Assembly (NCBI RefSeq): GCF_000423185.1
Contig: NZ_AUHM01000023.1
Span: 1 to 64,000, forward strand
Length of the DNA: 64,000 nucleotides
Direction of reading: 5' to 3'
DNA from: Inquilinus limosus DSM 16000
Lineage (GTDB): Bacteria > Pseudomonadota > Alphaproteobacteria > DSM-16000 > Inquilinaceae
Shown: piece after piece, positions 42,663-51,604 of the stretch
Layout: each line of letters opens with the position of its first letter
Position numbering within the stretch: position 1 is the first letter of the stretch
Program-made: the position numbers and the translations under genes
Notes under the pieces: model-generated
Told to the model about the DNA's origin: nothing
Seen by the model: the letters and a program-made list of their open reading frames with translations, nothing else
Databases searched by the model: none

Positions 42663-45038
42663 TCAGTCGAACGGCGCCGCGGTGCCGCGGCCGGGCCAGC
42701 TCCAGTCGGCGATGTCGGGCATGTCGCGGCCGTGCTGCCGGACGTAATCGTGATGCTCCGCCAGCCGGTCCTGGAACCGTTGCCGCGCCCGGTCGCCCTC
42801 GGCGCCGAGCTGCAGCCGGTCGATTGCGGCGATCGCCAGGTGGAAGCGGTCCAGCGCGTTCAGCACCACCATGTCGAAGGGCGTGGTGGTGGTGCCTTCC
42901 TCGCGATAGCCGTGGACGTGGATATTGTCGTGGTTGGTCCGCTTATAGGTCAGGCGGTGGATCAGCTGCGGATAGCCGTGGAAGGCGAAGATCACCGGCC
43001 TGTCCCGGGTGAACAGGGCGTCGAACTCCTCCTCCGGCAGCCCGTGCGGGTGGTGTTCCTTCGGCTGCAGCGCCATCAGGTCGACGACATTGACCAGCCG
43101 GATGCGCAGCCGTGGCAGATGCTCGCGCAGCAGCGACACGGCGGCGGCGGCCTCCAGCGTCGGCACGTCGCCGGCGCAGGCCAGCACCACGTCGGGGTCG
43201 CCGTCGCCCTCGTTGCTGGCCCAGCCCCAGCGGCCGATGCCGGCGGCGCAATGGGCGGCGGCCTGGTCGATGTCCAGCCACTGGGGCGAAGGCTGCTTGC
43301 CGGCGACGATGACGTTGATGCGGTTGTACGTTCTGAGGCAGTGGTCGGTCACCATCAGCAGCGTGTTGGCGTCGGGCGGCAGATAGACCCGGACGATGTC
43401 GGCCTTCTTGTTGACGACGTGGTCGATGAAGCCCGGGTCCTGGTGGCTGAAGCCGTTGTGGTCCTGCCGCCAGACATGCGAGGTCAGCAGGTAGTTCAGC
43501 GACGAGATCGGCTGCCGCCAGGGCAGGTCGCGCGACACCTTCAGCCATTTCGCGTGCTGGTTGACCATCGAATCGACGATGTGGATGAAGGCCTCGTAGC
43601 AGGAGAACAGGCCGTGCCGGCCGGTCAGGAGATAGCCTTCGAGCCAGCCCTGGCACAGATGCTCGCTCAGCACCTCCATCACCCGGCCCTCGGGGGAAAG
43701 GTGCACGTCCTCGGGCAGGATCGGCTGCATCCACACCCGCTCGGTCGCCTCGAACACGGCGTCGAGGCGGTTGGAGACGGTCTCGTCCGGGCCCATCAGG
43801 CGGAAGTTGTCCGGATTCAGCCGGATGACGTCGCGCAGCAGCTTGCCCATGGCGCGGGTCGCCTCGCCGCGGCTGCCGCCGGGGTGCGGCACGTCGAGGG
43901 CGAAGCCGCGATAGTCGGGAAGCTCCAGCTCCCGGCGCAGCCGCCCGCCATTGGCATGCGGGTTGGCCCCCATGCGCCGGTCGCCCTGCGGCGCCAGCGC
44001 CTGCAGCTCCGGCACCAGCCGGCCGGTCCCGTCGAACAGCTTCTCCGGCCGATAGCTGCGCATCCAGGCCTCGAGCTGGGCGAGATGCGCCGGGTTCTTG
44101 GCCAGGCCGTCGAGCGGCACCTGATGCGACCGCCAGAAGCCTTCGGTCTTCAGGCCGTCGACCTCCTTCGGGCCGGTCCAGCCCTTGGGCGTGCGCAGGA
44201 TGATCATCGGCCAAGGCGGCCGCGCCGTGCCGTCGGCCTGCGTGCCCTCGCGGATCTCGCGGATCCGGTCGACGACGGTGTCGAGCGTGGCCGCCATCGC
44301 CTGGTGCGTCGGCATCGGATCCGACCCCTCGACGAAATAGGGCTCGTAGCCGAAGCCCTGGAACAGGCGCAGCAGCTCCTCATCCGTCATCCGGCCGAGG
44401 AGGGTCGGGTTGGCGATCTTGTAGCCGTTCAGATGCAGGATCGGCAGCACGGCGCCGTCGACCCGCGGGTTCAGGAACTTGTTGGAATGCCAGGAGGCGG
44501 CCAGCGGCCCGGTCTCGGCCTCGCCGTCGCCGACCACGCAGGCGACGATCAGCTCCGGGTTGTCGAGCGCCGCGCCATAGGCATGGGCCAGGGCGTAGCC
44601 CAGCTCGCCGCCCTCATGGATCGACCCCGGCGTCTCCGGCGCCGCGTGGCTCGGGATGCCGCCGGGGAAGGAGAACTGGCGGAACAGCCGGCGCATGCCC
44701 TCCCGGTCCTGCCCGACCTCCGGATAGATCTCGGAATAGGTGCCTTCGAGCCAGGTGTTCGCGACCACCGCCGGCCCGCCATGGCCGGGGCCACAGATGA
44801 AGATCATGTCGAGATCTTCGCGGGCGATCACCCGGTTGAGATGGGCGTAGATGAAGTTCAGCCCCGGCGTCGTGCCCCAATGGCCCAGCAGCCTGGGCTT
44901 GACGTGCTCGATCGCGAGAGGCTGTTCCAGAAGCGGGTTGTCGAGCAGATAGATCTGCCCGACCGACAGGTAGTTCGCCGCGCGCCAATAGGCGTCGAGC
45001 AGTTCCAGCCCCTGGTCTTCGGCCTGATGTTCCATCAT
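42663..45038 (-). CDS. xfp: Xylulose-5-phosphate/fructose-6-phosphate phosphoketolase
   Basis: The protein has 791 residues from ATG 45038, the usual length. It shows [17 protein letters not shown], the TPP region [29 protein letters not shown], and the C-terminal [15 protein letters not shown] and [13 protein letters not shown]. It splits xylulose-5-P or fructose-6-P with phosphate into acetyl-P plus glyceraldehyde-3-P or erythrose-4-P. With ackA downstream it forms the phosphoketolase-acetate bypass. A second ATG three bases later is equally usable. Confidence 0.94.
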   Translation of the reverse strand: MMEHQAEDQGLELLDAYWRAANYLSVGQIYLLDNPLLEQPLAIEHVKPRLLGHWGTTPGLNFIYAHLNRVIAREDLDMIFICGPGHGGPAVVANTWLEGTYSEIYPEVGQDREGMRRLFRQFSFPGGIPSHAAPETPGSIHEGGELGYALAHAYGAALDNPELIVACVVGDGEAETGPLAASWHSNKFLNPRVDGAVLPILHLNGYKIANPTLLGRMTDEELLRLFQGFGYEPYFVEGSDPMPTHQAMAATLDTVVDRIREIREGTQADGTARPPWPMIILRTPKGWTGPKEVDGLKTEGFWRSHQVPLDGLAKNPAHLAQLEAWMRSYRPEKLFDGTGRLVPELQALAPQGDRRMGANPHANGGRLRRELELPDYRGFALDVPHPGGSRGEATRAMGKLLRDVIRLNPDNFRLMGPDETVSNRLDAVFEATERVWMQPILPEDVHLSPEGRVMEVLSEHLCQGWLEGYLLTGRHGLFSCYEAFIHIVDSMVNQHAKWLKVSRDLPWRQPISSLNYLLTSHVWRQDHNGFSHQDPGFIDHVVNKKADIVRVYLPPDANTLLMVTDHCLRTYNRINVIVAGKQPSPQWLDIDQAAAHCAAGIGRWGWASNEGDGDPDVVLACAGDVPTLEAAAAVSLLREHLPRLRIRLVNVVDLMALQPKEHHPHGLPEEEFDALFTRDRPVIFAFHGYPQLIHRLTYKRTNHDNIHVHGYREEGTTTTPFDMVVLNALDRFHLAIAAIDRLQLGAEGDRARQRFQDRLAEHHDYVRQHGRDMPDIADWSWPGRGTAAPFD

Positions 45039-45288
45039 CTCGCCCACCCCTCTGCGATTGACCTGACCAGCGTGGCGCCGTCCTGGGCGGCCGCGTTTGA
45101 GGCAGCGCAAGGCGCTCCCGCGCGGGTCGTGCCGCCGTCATCGCAGCAATAGAGGCAGCCGTGATTCCGGTCCCCGCGATGCGACCAATTTTCCGCGCGG
45201 GCGGCCGCGGCCGGGCCGGAACGGCCCGTCGGCGGGCGCTGTTGCCGGGTTGACATCCTGACATCAATGCCAGCCACGGAGAAGCGCG
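45039..45288. other. Divergent promoter gap between xfp and the oxidase gene
   Basis: This is the 250-base control region between xfp (leftward) and the oxidase (rightward). It carries one EcfG-type site for the oxidase (45218). I find no matching GGAAC site for xfp, so xfp is likely controlled differently. No gene is seen. Confidence 0.4.
45218..45243 (+). promoter_or_regulatory. Candidate EcfG-type promoter before the pyruvate-oxidase-like gene
   Basis: GGAAC (45218-45222), 17 bases, TGTT (45240-45243), 45 bases before ATG 45289. It is close to the alphaproteobacterial general-stress consensus GGAAC-N16/17-CGTT. Confidence 0.55.
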
Positions 45289-47046
45289 ATGGCCCGCCCG
45301 ACTGCCGGCGACGTCCTGGTCGAAACCCTGGTCGATTGGGGGGTGGACACCGTCTTCGGCATCCCCGGCGACGGCATCAACGGCGTGATGGAGGCGCTCC
45401 GCACCCGGCAGGACCGGATCCGCTTCATCCAGGTGCGGCACGAGGAAGCGGCCGCCTTCGCCGCCTGCGCCTATGCCAAATGGACCGGCCGGCTGGGCGT
45501 CTGCCTCGCCACCTCCGGCCCCGGCGGCATCCATCTGCTGAACGGCCTCTACGACGCCAAGCTGGACGGGCAGCCGGTGCTGGCGATCACCGGGCTGCAG
45601 TTCCACGACCTGATGGACACCTTCACCCAGCAGGACGTGGACATGGACCGGCTGTTCGCCGACGTCGCCGCCTACAACGTCCGGATCATGGGGCCGGCCC
45701 ATGTCGAGAACGCGGTCGAGCTGGCGTGCCGGACGGCGCTGGCCTATCGCGCCGTGTCGCATGTCACCATCCCGGCCGACATCCAGTCGCAGCCGGTCGA
45801 GGCGCGGACGCGGTCGGAGCGCAACGTGCCCGGCCATGTCTCCGACGTGATGGCCGTTTCGGCCCAGATGCCGAGCGAGGACCAGCTGGCGCGGGCGGCC
45901 GCGATCCTGAACGCCGGGAAGAGGATGGCGATCCTGGCCGGCCGCGGCGCGCTCGGCGCGCGGGAGGCGCTGGAGGCGGTGGCCGAGCGCCTCGGCGCCC
46001 CGGTGATCAAGCCGCTGCTGGGCAAGGGCGCGCTGCCGGACGACAGCCCCTATTCGACCGGCGGCATCGGCCTGCTCGGCACCCGGCCGTCGCAGGAGGC
46101 GCTGGAGGAATGCGACACGCTGCTGATCGCCGGCAGCGCCTTCCCCTATATCGAATACTACCCGCGGCCGGGGCAGGCGCGGGCGGTGCAGATCGACCTG
46201 AACCCCCAGCGCATCGGCCTGCGCTACCCGGTCGAGGCCGGGCTGGTCGGCGATACGCGCAAGGTGCTGGAGGCGCTGCTGCCCCGGCTGCAGCACCGCG
46301 AGGACCGCTCCTTCCTCGCCAAGGCGCAGGCCGGGATGCAGGAGTGGAACGCGCTGATGGTCGAGCGCGGCACACGGCAGGACAAGCCGATGAAGCCGCA
46401 GGTGGTGGCGCATGAGCTGGACAAGCTGCTGCGCCACGACGCGATCATCGCCACCGATTCCGGCACCGTCACCACCTGGGCGGCGCGGCACCTGACGATC
46501 CGGGACGGGATGATGTTCTCCTGCTCCGGCACCCTGGCCTCGATGGCCTGCGGCCTGCCCTATGCCATCGCGGCGGCGGTGGCCCATCCGGGCCGGCAGG
46601 TGGTGTGCTTCATCGGCGACGGCGGCCTGACCATGCTGATCGGCGAGCTGGCGACCTGCGTGAAATACGGGCTCGATATCAAGATCGTGGTGATCAAGAA
46701 CAACGCTCTCGGCCAGATCAAGTGGGAGCAGATGGTGTTCCTGGGGAACCCGGAATATGCCTGCGAGCTGGAGCCGGTCGATTTCGCCGCCGTGGCGCGG
46801 GGCTTCGGCATCCCGGGCTACACGGTGGACGACCCGGCCCGCTGCGGCGAGGTGCTGCGCCAGGCGATGGCGGCGCCCGGCCCGGCGCTGGTCGAGGCGG
46901 TGGTCGACCCGCATGAGCCGCCGATGCCGGCCAAGGCGACGCTGAGGCAGGCGGCGCATCTGGCGGAGGCGCTGGCGCGCGGCACGCCGGCGCGGCGAAA
47001 GATCGCGATGACCGTGGCCTCCGACACCGTGAGGGAGCTGGTCTAG
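45289..47046 (+). CDS. Thiamine-pyrophosphate enzyme, pyruvate oxidase/dehydrogenase-like
   Basis: The product has 585 residues. It has the three-domain TPP-enzyme layout: an N-terminal Pyr domain with GIPGDGIN and the catalytic Glu in QVRHEEAAAF; a central domain with ILAGRGALGA; and a C-terminal PP domain with the TPP motif from GDGGLTML to VVIKNN. Closest in type to PoxB, which decarboxylates pyruvate to acetate, passing electrons to ubiquinone, or to acetyl-P-forming oxidases. Without the membrane-binding tail of E. coli PoxB the electron acceptor is uncertain. Context with xfp and ackA suggests acetate or acetyl-P metabolism under stress. Confidence 0.83.
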   Translation: MARPTAGDVLVETLVDWGVDTVFGIPGDGINGVMEALRTRQDRIRFIQVRHEEAAAFAACAYAKWTGRLGVCLATSGPGGIHLLNGLYDAKLDGQPVLAITGLQFHDLMDTFTQQDVDMDRLFADVAAYNVRIMGPAHVENAVELACRTALAYRAVSHVTIPADIQSQPVEARTRSERNVPGHVSDVMAVSAQMPSEDQLARAAAILNAGKRMAILAGRGALGAREALEAVAERLGAPVIKPLLGKGALPDDSPYSTGGIGLLGTRPSQEALEECDTLLIAGSAFPYIEYYPRPGQARAVQIDLNPQRIGLRYPVEAGLVGDTRKVLEALLPRLQHREDRSFLAKAQAGMQEWNALMVERGTRQDKPMKPQVVAHELDKLLRHDAIIATDSGTVTTWAARHLTIRDGMMFSCSGTLASMACGLPYAIAAAVAHPGRQVVCFIGDGGLTMLIGELATCVKYGLDIKIVVIKNNALGQIKWEQMVFLGNPEYACELEPVDFAAVARGFGIPGYTVDDPARCGEVLRQAMAAPGPALVEAVVDPHEPPMPAKATLRQAAHLAEALARGTPARRKIAMTVASDTVRELV

Positions 47047-47258
47047 GCGAAGATCGCGACCAGCAGGATCAGGAGCAGAACCAGCAGGCCGGCGAGGATT
47101 GCCAGCGTCGAGCGTTGGCGGCCCTCCTGCTCCGGCCCGCGCGCCAGGCTGACGTCGAGCGCGCTTTCGATCGCCCGGCGGCCCTCGGGCTCGTCTCGCA
47201 CGGGCTGGTCCGCGGCGTCCGGCGGCGCGCGGCGCGGCGTCTCCGCATCCGACATCAT
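47043..47258 (-). CDS. Small protein with C-terminal membrane anchor
   Basis: The product has 71 residues from ATG 47258 (or the next Met, 47255). An acidic/basic soluble part is followed by a hydrophobic tail (ILAGLLVLLLILLVAIFA), a tail-anchored type. Its last bases overlap the end of the convergent oxidase gene by 4. A GGAAC-N17-CATT site lies 37 bases upstream. Function unknown. Confidence 0.6.
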   Translation of the reverse strand: MMSDAETPRRAPPDAADQPVRDEPEGRRAIESALDVSLARGPEQEGRQRSTLAILAGLLVLLLILLVAIFA

Positions 47259-47295
47259 GTCTCGCCTCCATCGGCAAGCCTATGGATGGACAGGA

Positions 47296-47321
47296 AATGG
47301 CCGCCGCTGCGCCGGGGTTCC
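47296..47321 (-). promoter_or_regulatory. Candidate EcfG-type promoter before the 71-residue protein gene
   Basis: On the minus strand GGAAC (47321-47317), 17 bases, CATT (47299-47296). It stands back to back with the rightward site at 47326; together the -35 boxes form the palindrome GTTCC-GCCC-GGAAC. Confidence 0.5.
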
Positions 47322-47325
47322 GCCC

Positions 47326-47351
47326 GGAACGGCGGCGGCGGCCGCGCCGTT
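47326..47351 (+). promoter_or_regulatory. EcfG-type promoter before the quinone reductase gene
   Basis: GGAAC (47326-47330), exactly 17 bases, CGTT (47348-47351), a perfect match to the general-stress consensus, 31 bases before ATG 47383. Confidence 0.65.
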
Positions 47352-47382
47352 GCCCAGGCAGCAACCGGTGAGGGAGCCAGCG

Positions 47383-48348
47383 ATGGCGACGATGAGATCC
47401 GTCCGAATCCATGAGTTCGGCGGCCCGGAGGTGCTGGCGGTCGAGGAGATCGCGACGCCGCATCCAATGGCCGGCGAGGTCCTGGTCCGCGTGCATGCGG
47501 CCGGCGTGAACCCGGTCGACTACAAGGTCCGCTCGGGCCAGTACCCGCCGGTCGGGCGGGACCGGCTGCCGGTCGTGCTGGGCCGCGACATCGCCGGCGA
47601 GGTGGTGGAGAGCGGCGGCGGCCGCGGCGACCTGCCGGCGGTCGGCGACCCGGTCTACGCCATGCTGGGCCCGGACCGCGGCGGCTATGCCGATTACGCG
47701 GTGGTGAAGTCCGAGGAGGTGGCGCCGAAGCCCGAGGGGCTGAGCGATGCCGAGGCCGCGGCGGTGCCGCTGGCCGCGCTCACCGCCTGGCAGGGGCTGT
47801 TCGACCATGGCGGCCTGCAGCCGGGGCAGCGGGTGCTGATCCATGGCGGGGCGGGCGGTGTCGGCCATTTCGCCGTCCAGTTCGCCAAGGCCCGCGGCGC
47901 CTTCGTCGCCACCACCGTCTCCGGCGACGACCTGGCCTTCGCGCATGAGCTCGGCGCCGACCAGGCGGTCGACTACAAGGCCGACCGGTTCGAGGATCGG
48001 GTCGAGCCGGTCGATATGGTGTTCGACCTCGTCGCCGGCGAGACCCAGGACCGGTCCTGGGCCGTACTCAAGCCCGGCGGCATCCTGGTCTCGACCCTGG
48101 GGCGGCCGCCGGAGGAGAAGGCGCGGGCGCACCGGGCGCGCGGGGCCGGCTACATGGTGCAGCCCAACGGCCGGCAGCTCGACGAAATCCGCCGGCTGAT
48201 CGAGGACCGCCAGGTAAGGCCGGTGGTCGGGGCGGTGCTGCCGCTGAAGGAAGCCTCGGCCGCGCATGAGCGGCTGGAGCGGCACCGCCTGCGCGGCAAG
48301 CTGGTGCTGGAAGTCGCGACTGATGGCGCGCCGGCGGCCGGGGCCTGA
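47383..48348 (+). CDS. NADP-dependent quinone oxidoreductase, MDR family
   Basis: The protein has 321 residues from ATG 47383, behind GAGGGAG. It contains HAAGVNPVDYKVRSG, VLGRDIAGEV, and the Rossmann loop HGGAGGVGHFAVQFAK (about 150-165). Zinc ligands are absent. It reduces quinones or unsaturated carbonyls with NADPH, a common stress function. It is only distantly similar to the reductase at 8536. It has the best EcfG-type promoter of the region. Confidence 0.85.
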   Translation: MATMRSVRIHEFGGPEVLAVEEIATPHPMAGEVLVRVHAAGVNPVDYKVRSGQYPPVGRDRLPVVLGRDIAGEVVESGGGRGDLPAVGDPVYAMLGPDRGGYADYAVVKSEEVAPKPEGLSDAEAAAVPLAALTAWQGLFDHGGLQPGQRVLIHGGAGGVGHFAVQFAKARGAFVATTVSGDDLAFAHELGADQAVDYKADRFEDRVEPVDMVFDLVAGETQDRSWAVLKPGGILVSTLGRPPEEKARAHRARGAGYMVQPNGRQLDEIRRLIEDRQVRPVVGAVLPLKEASAAHERLERHRLRGKLVLEVATDGAPAAGA

Positions 48349-48379
48349 CCGTCCGATCAGGCCCCCGTCATCGCCGATC

Positions 48380-48688
48380 TCAGTGGCGGACGAATTTGAA
48401 GAAGCGGCTGACGTGGCCGTCGGCGGTGCGGTCCTGGTACAGGAAGGTCAGGTTGGCTTCGTCGAACTTGTCGAAGAACTCCTCCCAGGAGATCTCCTCC
48501 AGCGACTCCTCCCGCTTCTGGCCGTCGCCGACGAAGTCGAAGCGCAGGATTCCCGCCTCTTCGCCGCCGCGCTCCGTGCCGCGGACGGTGGTCGGGACGG
48601 CGCCGCGCTGCTCCGCCCAGCGGCGGATGGTGTCGTGGTCGCGCGTCTCCTGCGCTTCGGTCCTGCCGCTCTGGTGCTGGGTGGCCAT
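48380..48688 (-). CDS. Conserved small stress-region protein
   Basis: The product has 102 residues. It is acidic and soluble, with HDTIRRWAEQRGAVPTTV and the C-terminal half SWEEFFDKFDEANLTFLYQ. Such proteins are often mislabelled 1,4-alpha-glucan branching enzyme in databases; they are too small for that. Function unknown. It has its own GGAAC-N17-CATT site upstream, 33 bases from the start, so it may be transcribed independently of the two genes upstream. Confidence 0.65.
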   Translation of the reverse strand: MATQHQSGRTEAQETRDHDTIRRWAEQRGAVPTTVRGTERGGEEAGILRFDFVGDGQKREESLEEISWEEFFDKFDEANLTFLYQDRTADGHVSRFFKFVRH

Positions 48689-48721
48689 GGGAACCTCCGT
48701 TCTCTCGGATCACTCCAGGGC

Positions 48722-48747
48722 AATGGCGAGGGGCGCGGGCCGGTTCC
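48722..48747 (-). promoter_or_regulatory. Candidate EcfG-type promoter before the 102-residue protein gene
   Basis: On the minus strand GGAAC (48747-48743), 17 bases, CATT (48725-48722). The -10 box and the following G are identical to the SDR promoter at 49983. Confidence 0.55.
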
Positions 48748-48753
48748 GGCCGG

Positions 48754-49050
48754 TCAGAAGAACACGGAGCGGCCGGTGTCCGGCGCGATCTCGCCGGGCG
48801 CGGCGTGGACCGCCAGCAGCCCCTGCCGCTCGCCGCCACCGCTGCGGCCGGTCACGGTGATCTCGACGCCGCCCTCGCCGTCGAACAGCTCTTCGTTCCA
48901 GCGCATCCAGGCCCGGTCGACCGTCTCGATCCCGTTCGGGAAGGCGACGGCCAGCAGGGCCTCGCGGTGCCGGGACAGGGCGCTGACCAAATCCTCGCCC
49001 TGGATCTCGACGGGGTCGCCTGCGGGATTGTCGACACGCCAGCTCTGCAT
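48754..49050 (-). CDS. Hypothetical 98-residue protein
   Basis: The protein has 98 residues and is soluble. An N-terminal beta-like segment (VDNPAGDPVEIQGEDLV) is followed by a helix with HREALLAVAFPNG and a stretch WMRWNEELFDGEGGVEI. I do not recognise the family. It lies 24 bases downstream of the SDR gene and is probably cotranscribed with it. Confidence 0.5.
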   Translation of the reverse strand: MQSWRVDNPAGDPVEIQGEDLVSALSRHREALLAVAFPNGIETVDRAWMRWNEELFDGEGGVEITVTGRSGGGERQGLLAVHAAPGEIAPDTGRSVFF

Positions 49051-49074
49051 GATCGGCCTCCTCGGTGTTGGTGC

Positions 49075-49944
49075 CTACAGCATCGGCCGCCCGCCGGTCA
49101 CCGCCAGCACGGCGCCGGTGATGTAGCTCGCCTCCGGCGACGCCAGCAGGACATAGGCGGGGGCCAGCTCTGCCGGCTGCGCGGCGCGGCCGAGCGGGGT
49201 GTTCGAGCCGAAGCTCTCGACCCTCTCCGGCGGCATGGTCGACGGGATCAGCGGCGTCCACACCGGCCCCGGCGCCACGCAGTTCACGCGGATTCCCTTC
49301 TCGGCCAGCAGCTGCGCGAGGCCGGCGGTGAAGTTGGCGATCGCGCCCTTGGTCGTCGCATAGGGCAGCAGGGTGGGCGACGGCGATTTCGAATTGATCG
49401 AGGAGGTGTTGACGATGGCGCTGCCCGGCTTCATGTGCGGCACCGCCGCCTTCGACAGATAGAACTGGCTGTGGATGTTGGTGCGGAAGGTGTGGTCCCA
49501 CTCCTCGGCGGTGATCTCCTCGATCGTCTCATGGGTCATCTGGTAGGCGGCGTTGTTGACCAGGATGTCGATCCGGCCGAGATCCCGAAGCGTCCGTTCC
49601 ACCAGCATCCGGCAGTGGTTCTCGTCGCCGACGTCGCCGGCGACGGTGACGGCGCGGCGGCCCGCCTTGATCACCCACTCCGCTGTCTCATGGGCGTCGT
49701 CATGCTCGTCGAGATAGGAGATCAGCACATCGGCGCCTTCGCGGGCGAAGGCGATGGCGACCGCGCGCCCGATGCCGGAATCCGCGCCGGTGATCAGGGC
49801 GACCCGTCCCTCCAGCTTGCCGCTGCCGCGATAGCTCTCCTCGCCGTGATCGGGGCGAGGGGTCATGGCCGCGGTCTCGCCCGGCGGCCGTTGCTGCTGC
49901 TTCGGCTGCGGCGGGGTCGGGCCGGCGGTCTTCGGGTCGGTCAT
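49075..49944 (-). CDS. SDR family oxidoreductase (YghA-like, glucose/aldehyde dehydrogenase type)
   Basis: The protein has 289 residues. It begins with a Pro/Gln-rich N-terminus (about 40 residues), then TGADSGIGRAVAIAFA (52-67, cofactor), NNAAYQM, STSSINS-like Ser, and YATTKGA with catalytic Tyr/Lys. The long N-terminus and the motif set are those of the YghA/glucose-1-dehydrogenase-like SDR branch found in stress regulons. It has a GGAAC-N17-CATT promoter 38 bases upstream. Confidence 0.85.
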   Translation of the reverse strand: MTDPKTAGPTPPQPKQQQRPPGETAAMTPRPDHGEESYRGSGKLEGRVALITGADSGIGRAVAIAFAREGADVLISYLDEHDDAHETAEWVIKAGRRAVTVAGDVGDENHCRMLVERTLRDLGRIDILVNNAAYQMTHETIEEITAEEWDHTFRTNIHSQFYLSKAAVPHMKPGSAIVNTSSINSKSPSPTLLPYATTKGAIANFTAGLAQLLAEKGIRVNCVAPGPVWTPLIPSTMPPERVESFGSNTPLGRAAQPAELAPAYVLLASPEASYITGAVLAVTGGRPML

Positions 49945-49982
49945 GGCGCTCTCCGTCTCGGCCGGGGTGCTTCTCCCTGGTC

Positions 49983-50008
49983 AATGGCGGCGGAAAGCGT
50001 GGCGTTCC
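49983..50008 (-). promoter_or_regulatory. Candidate EcfG-type promoter before the SDR gene
   Basis: On the minus strand GGAAC (50008-50004), 17 bases, CATT (49986-49983), 38 bases before ATG 49944. Identical in layout to the sites at 47296 and 48722. Confidence 0.55.
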
Positions 50009-50087
50009 GGGATAGGCACAGCGTACCGGACCCCGAACGGCTTCTGAGGCGCCGGGCCGGCTTCTGCTCGATGGTCGGAGAATTGAA

Positions 50088-50162
<75 letters not shown>

Positions 50163-50203
50163 GCCGCAGGGCGCGCACCCTATACAGGGCGCGCGCCGCA
50201 GCG

Positions 50204-51604
50204 TCAACCGGCGGTGGCGGCGGGAACCACCGCGCCGGCACTCGTCCCGGCCGGTGGCACCGGCGCGGGCAGCAGGGCGTCGATCTCGACCGGCACCGGG
50301 GCCAGGCCGCGGGCCGGGCCGGGGATGCGCCAGGCCAGCGTGTCGAAGCCGTGGCAATGGTCGCACAGCGCCGTCCAGCGCTCGGCCTGGGCGCCGCAAG
50401 AATCGCACTCCCAGACCTCGTCCGGGGCCGCCGTCTGCGCCTTGGCCAGCCAGCTGCGCGCCGCGATCGGGTCGTTGCGCTCCGCCGTCTCCAGATCGGC
50501 CAGGAGGCGGTAGACGCGGCGCGACGGCGCCACCTGCTCGGCCTTCAGCAGATGGGTGCGGGCGCTGCCCCAGAGCTGGGCCGACAGCTCGGCCTCGGCC
50601 AGCATCAGGAGGCCGGTCGCCGAATCCGGCCGCAGCCGCACCAGCTTCTCCAGCCGCTTGACCTTGAGCAGCGTGCCCTCGTCGGCCGGGCCCAAGGCGG
50701 CATAGGCGCGGGCGATCTCCGGATGCGGCACGCGGCCCCAGCTCTTCTCCAACAGGCGCGTGGCCTGGCTGTCGCGGCCGGTCAGCTGCAGCAGGCGGCT
50801 TTCCTGCAGCGCCGCCGGCACGAAGTCCGGCTCCAGTCCCACCGCCTTGTGGGCGAAGTCCAGCGCCTGGGACAGGTTGCCCGCGGCCTCGGCCTCGCGG
50901 CTGCGCTCGACCAGGATCCGGGTCTTGTAGCGGCGCCCGTCCTCGGCCGAGATCGCCTTGACCCGCACCGAATGGGCGAGGCTGAGCTGGGCGTCGGCCC
51001 AGCGCTGCTGCGCCACCTCCAGGTCGAAGCAGGCGCGGTGGGTCCAGGCTGCGTCCGGCCGCAGCGACCGGGCGCGCTGCGCCATCTCCAGCGCCTGCAT
51101 GGACTCCTTGTTGCGCAGCGACTGGTTCAACAGGCCGCGCAGGCCCAGGAACTCCATGTCCGGCCGCTGCAGCATCGCCTCGAAATAGCGGGTGGCGGCG
51201 GTGTCGTCGCCGGCCAACTGCGCCGCCTGGGCCGACAGCAGCAAGGTCAGCGGCGGCTCGTCCAGCAGCACGTCGGCCTTGCGGGCGAAGCGCCGCGCCG
51301 CCTCGGCGTCGCCGGCGGCGACCGCGACCATGCCGCGGGTCAGGGCGCGATAACCCTTCTCGCGCCGGGCGAAGCGGCGGTTCTCGACGAAGCGGCCCGG
51401 AGCCCGGCGCAGCGAGCGCCAGAAGCGGTACAGATAGGCCGCCAGCAGCATCAGCGCCGCCGCGGCCGCCACCAGCACGGCGACCGAGGTCTCGATCACC
51501 CGGCCCTGCCACTGGATCTCGACATGGCCCGGCCGGTCGGCCAGCCAGACCGCGACCGCGATCAGGATGGCGAGCTTGAGGGCGTAGAGCAGCAGACGCT
51601 TCAT
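50204..51604 (-). CDS. hemY: Haem biosynthesis-associated protein HemY (TPR membrane protein)
   Basis: The protein has 466 residues. Two membrane helices lie near residues 3-23 and 40-62, followed by TPR-type helical repeats and, near residues 410-430, a zinc ribbon C-x2-C...C-x2-C (CDSCGA, CDHCHG). This is the alphaproteobacterial HemY_N/TPR family; its exact role in haem synthesis is unsettled. The start overlaps the end of the hemD-fusion gene by 4 bases. Confidence 0.82.
   Translation of the reverse strand: MKRLLLYALKLAILIAVAVWLADRPGHVEIQWQGRVIETSVAVLVAAAAALMLLAAYLYRFWRSLRRAPGRFVENRRFARREKGYRALTRGMVAVAAGDAEAARRFARKADVLLDEPPLTLLLSAQAAQLAGDDTAATRYFEAMLQRPDMEFLGLRGLLNQSLRNKESMQALEMAQRARSLRPDAAWTHRACFDLEVAQQRWADAQLSLAHSVRVKAISAEDGRRYKTRILVERSREAEAAGNLSQALDFAHKAVGLEPDFVPAALQESRLLQLTGRDSQATRLLEKSWGRVPHPEIARAYAALGPADEGTLLKVKRLEKLVRLRPDSATGLLMLAEAELSAQLWGSARTHLLKAEQVAPSRRVYRLLADLETAERNDPIAARSWLAKAQTAAPDEVWECDSCGAQAERWTALCDHCHGFDTLAWRIPGPARGLAPVPVEIDALLPAPVPPAGTSAGAVVPAATAG

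Noticed and set aside
44614-48285. A leftward open frame of about 1,220 codons crossing xfp, the oxidase and the quinone reductase
   Set aside because: It is a shadow of the strong GC bias: third-position composition follows the real genes, and its product is Arg/Ala/Gly/Pro-rich without any domain. The genes on the real frames have clear families.
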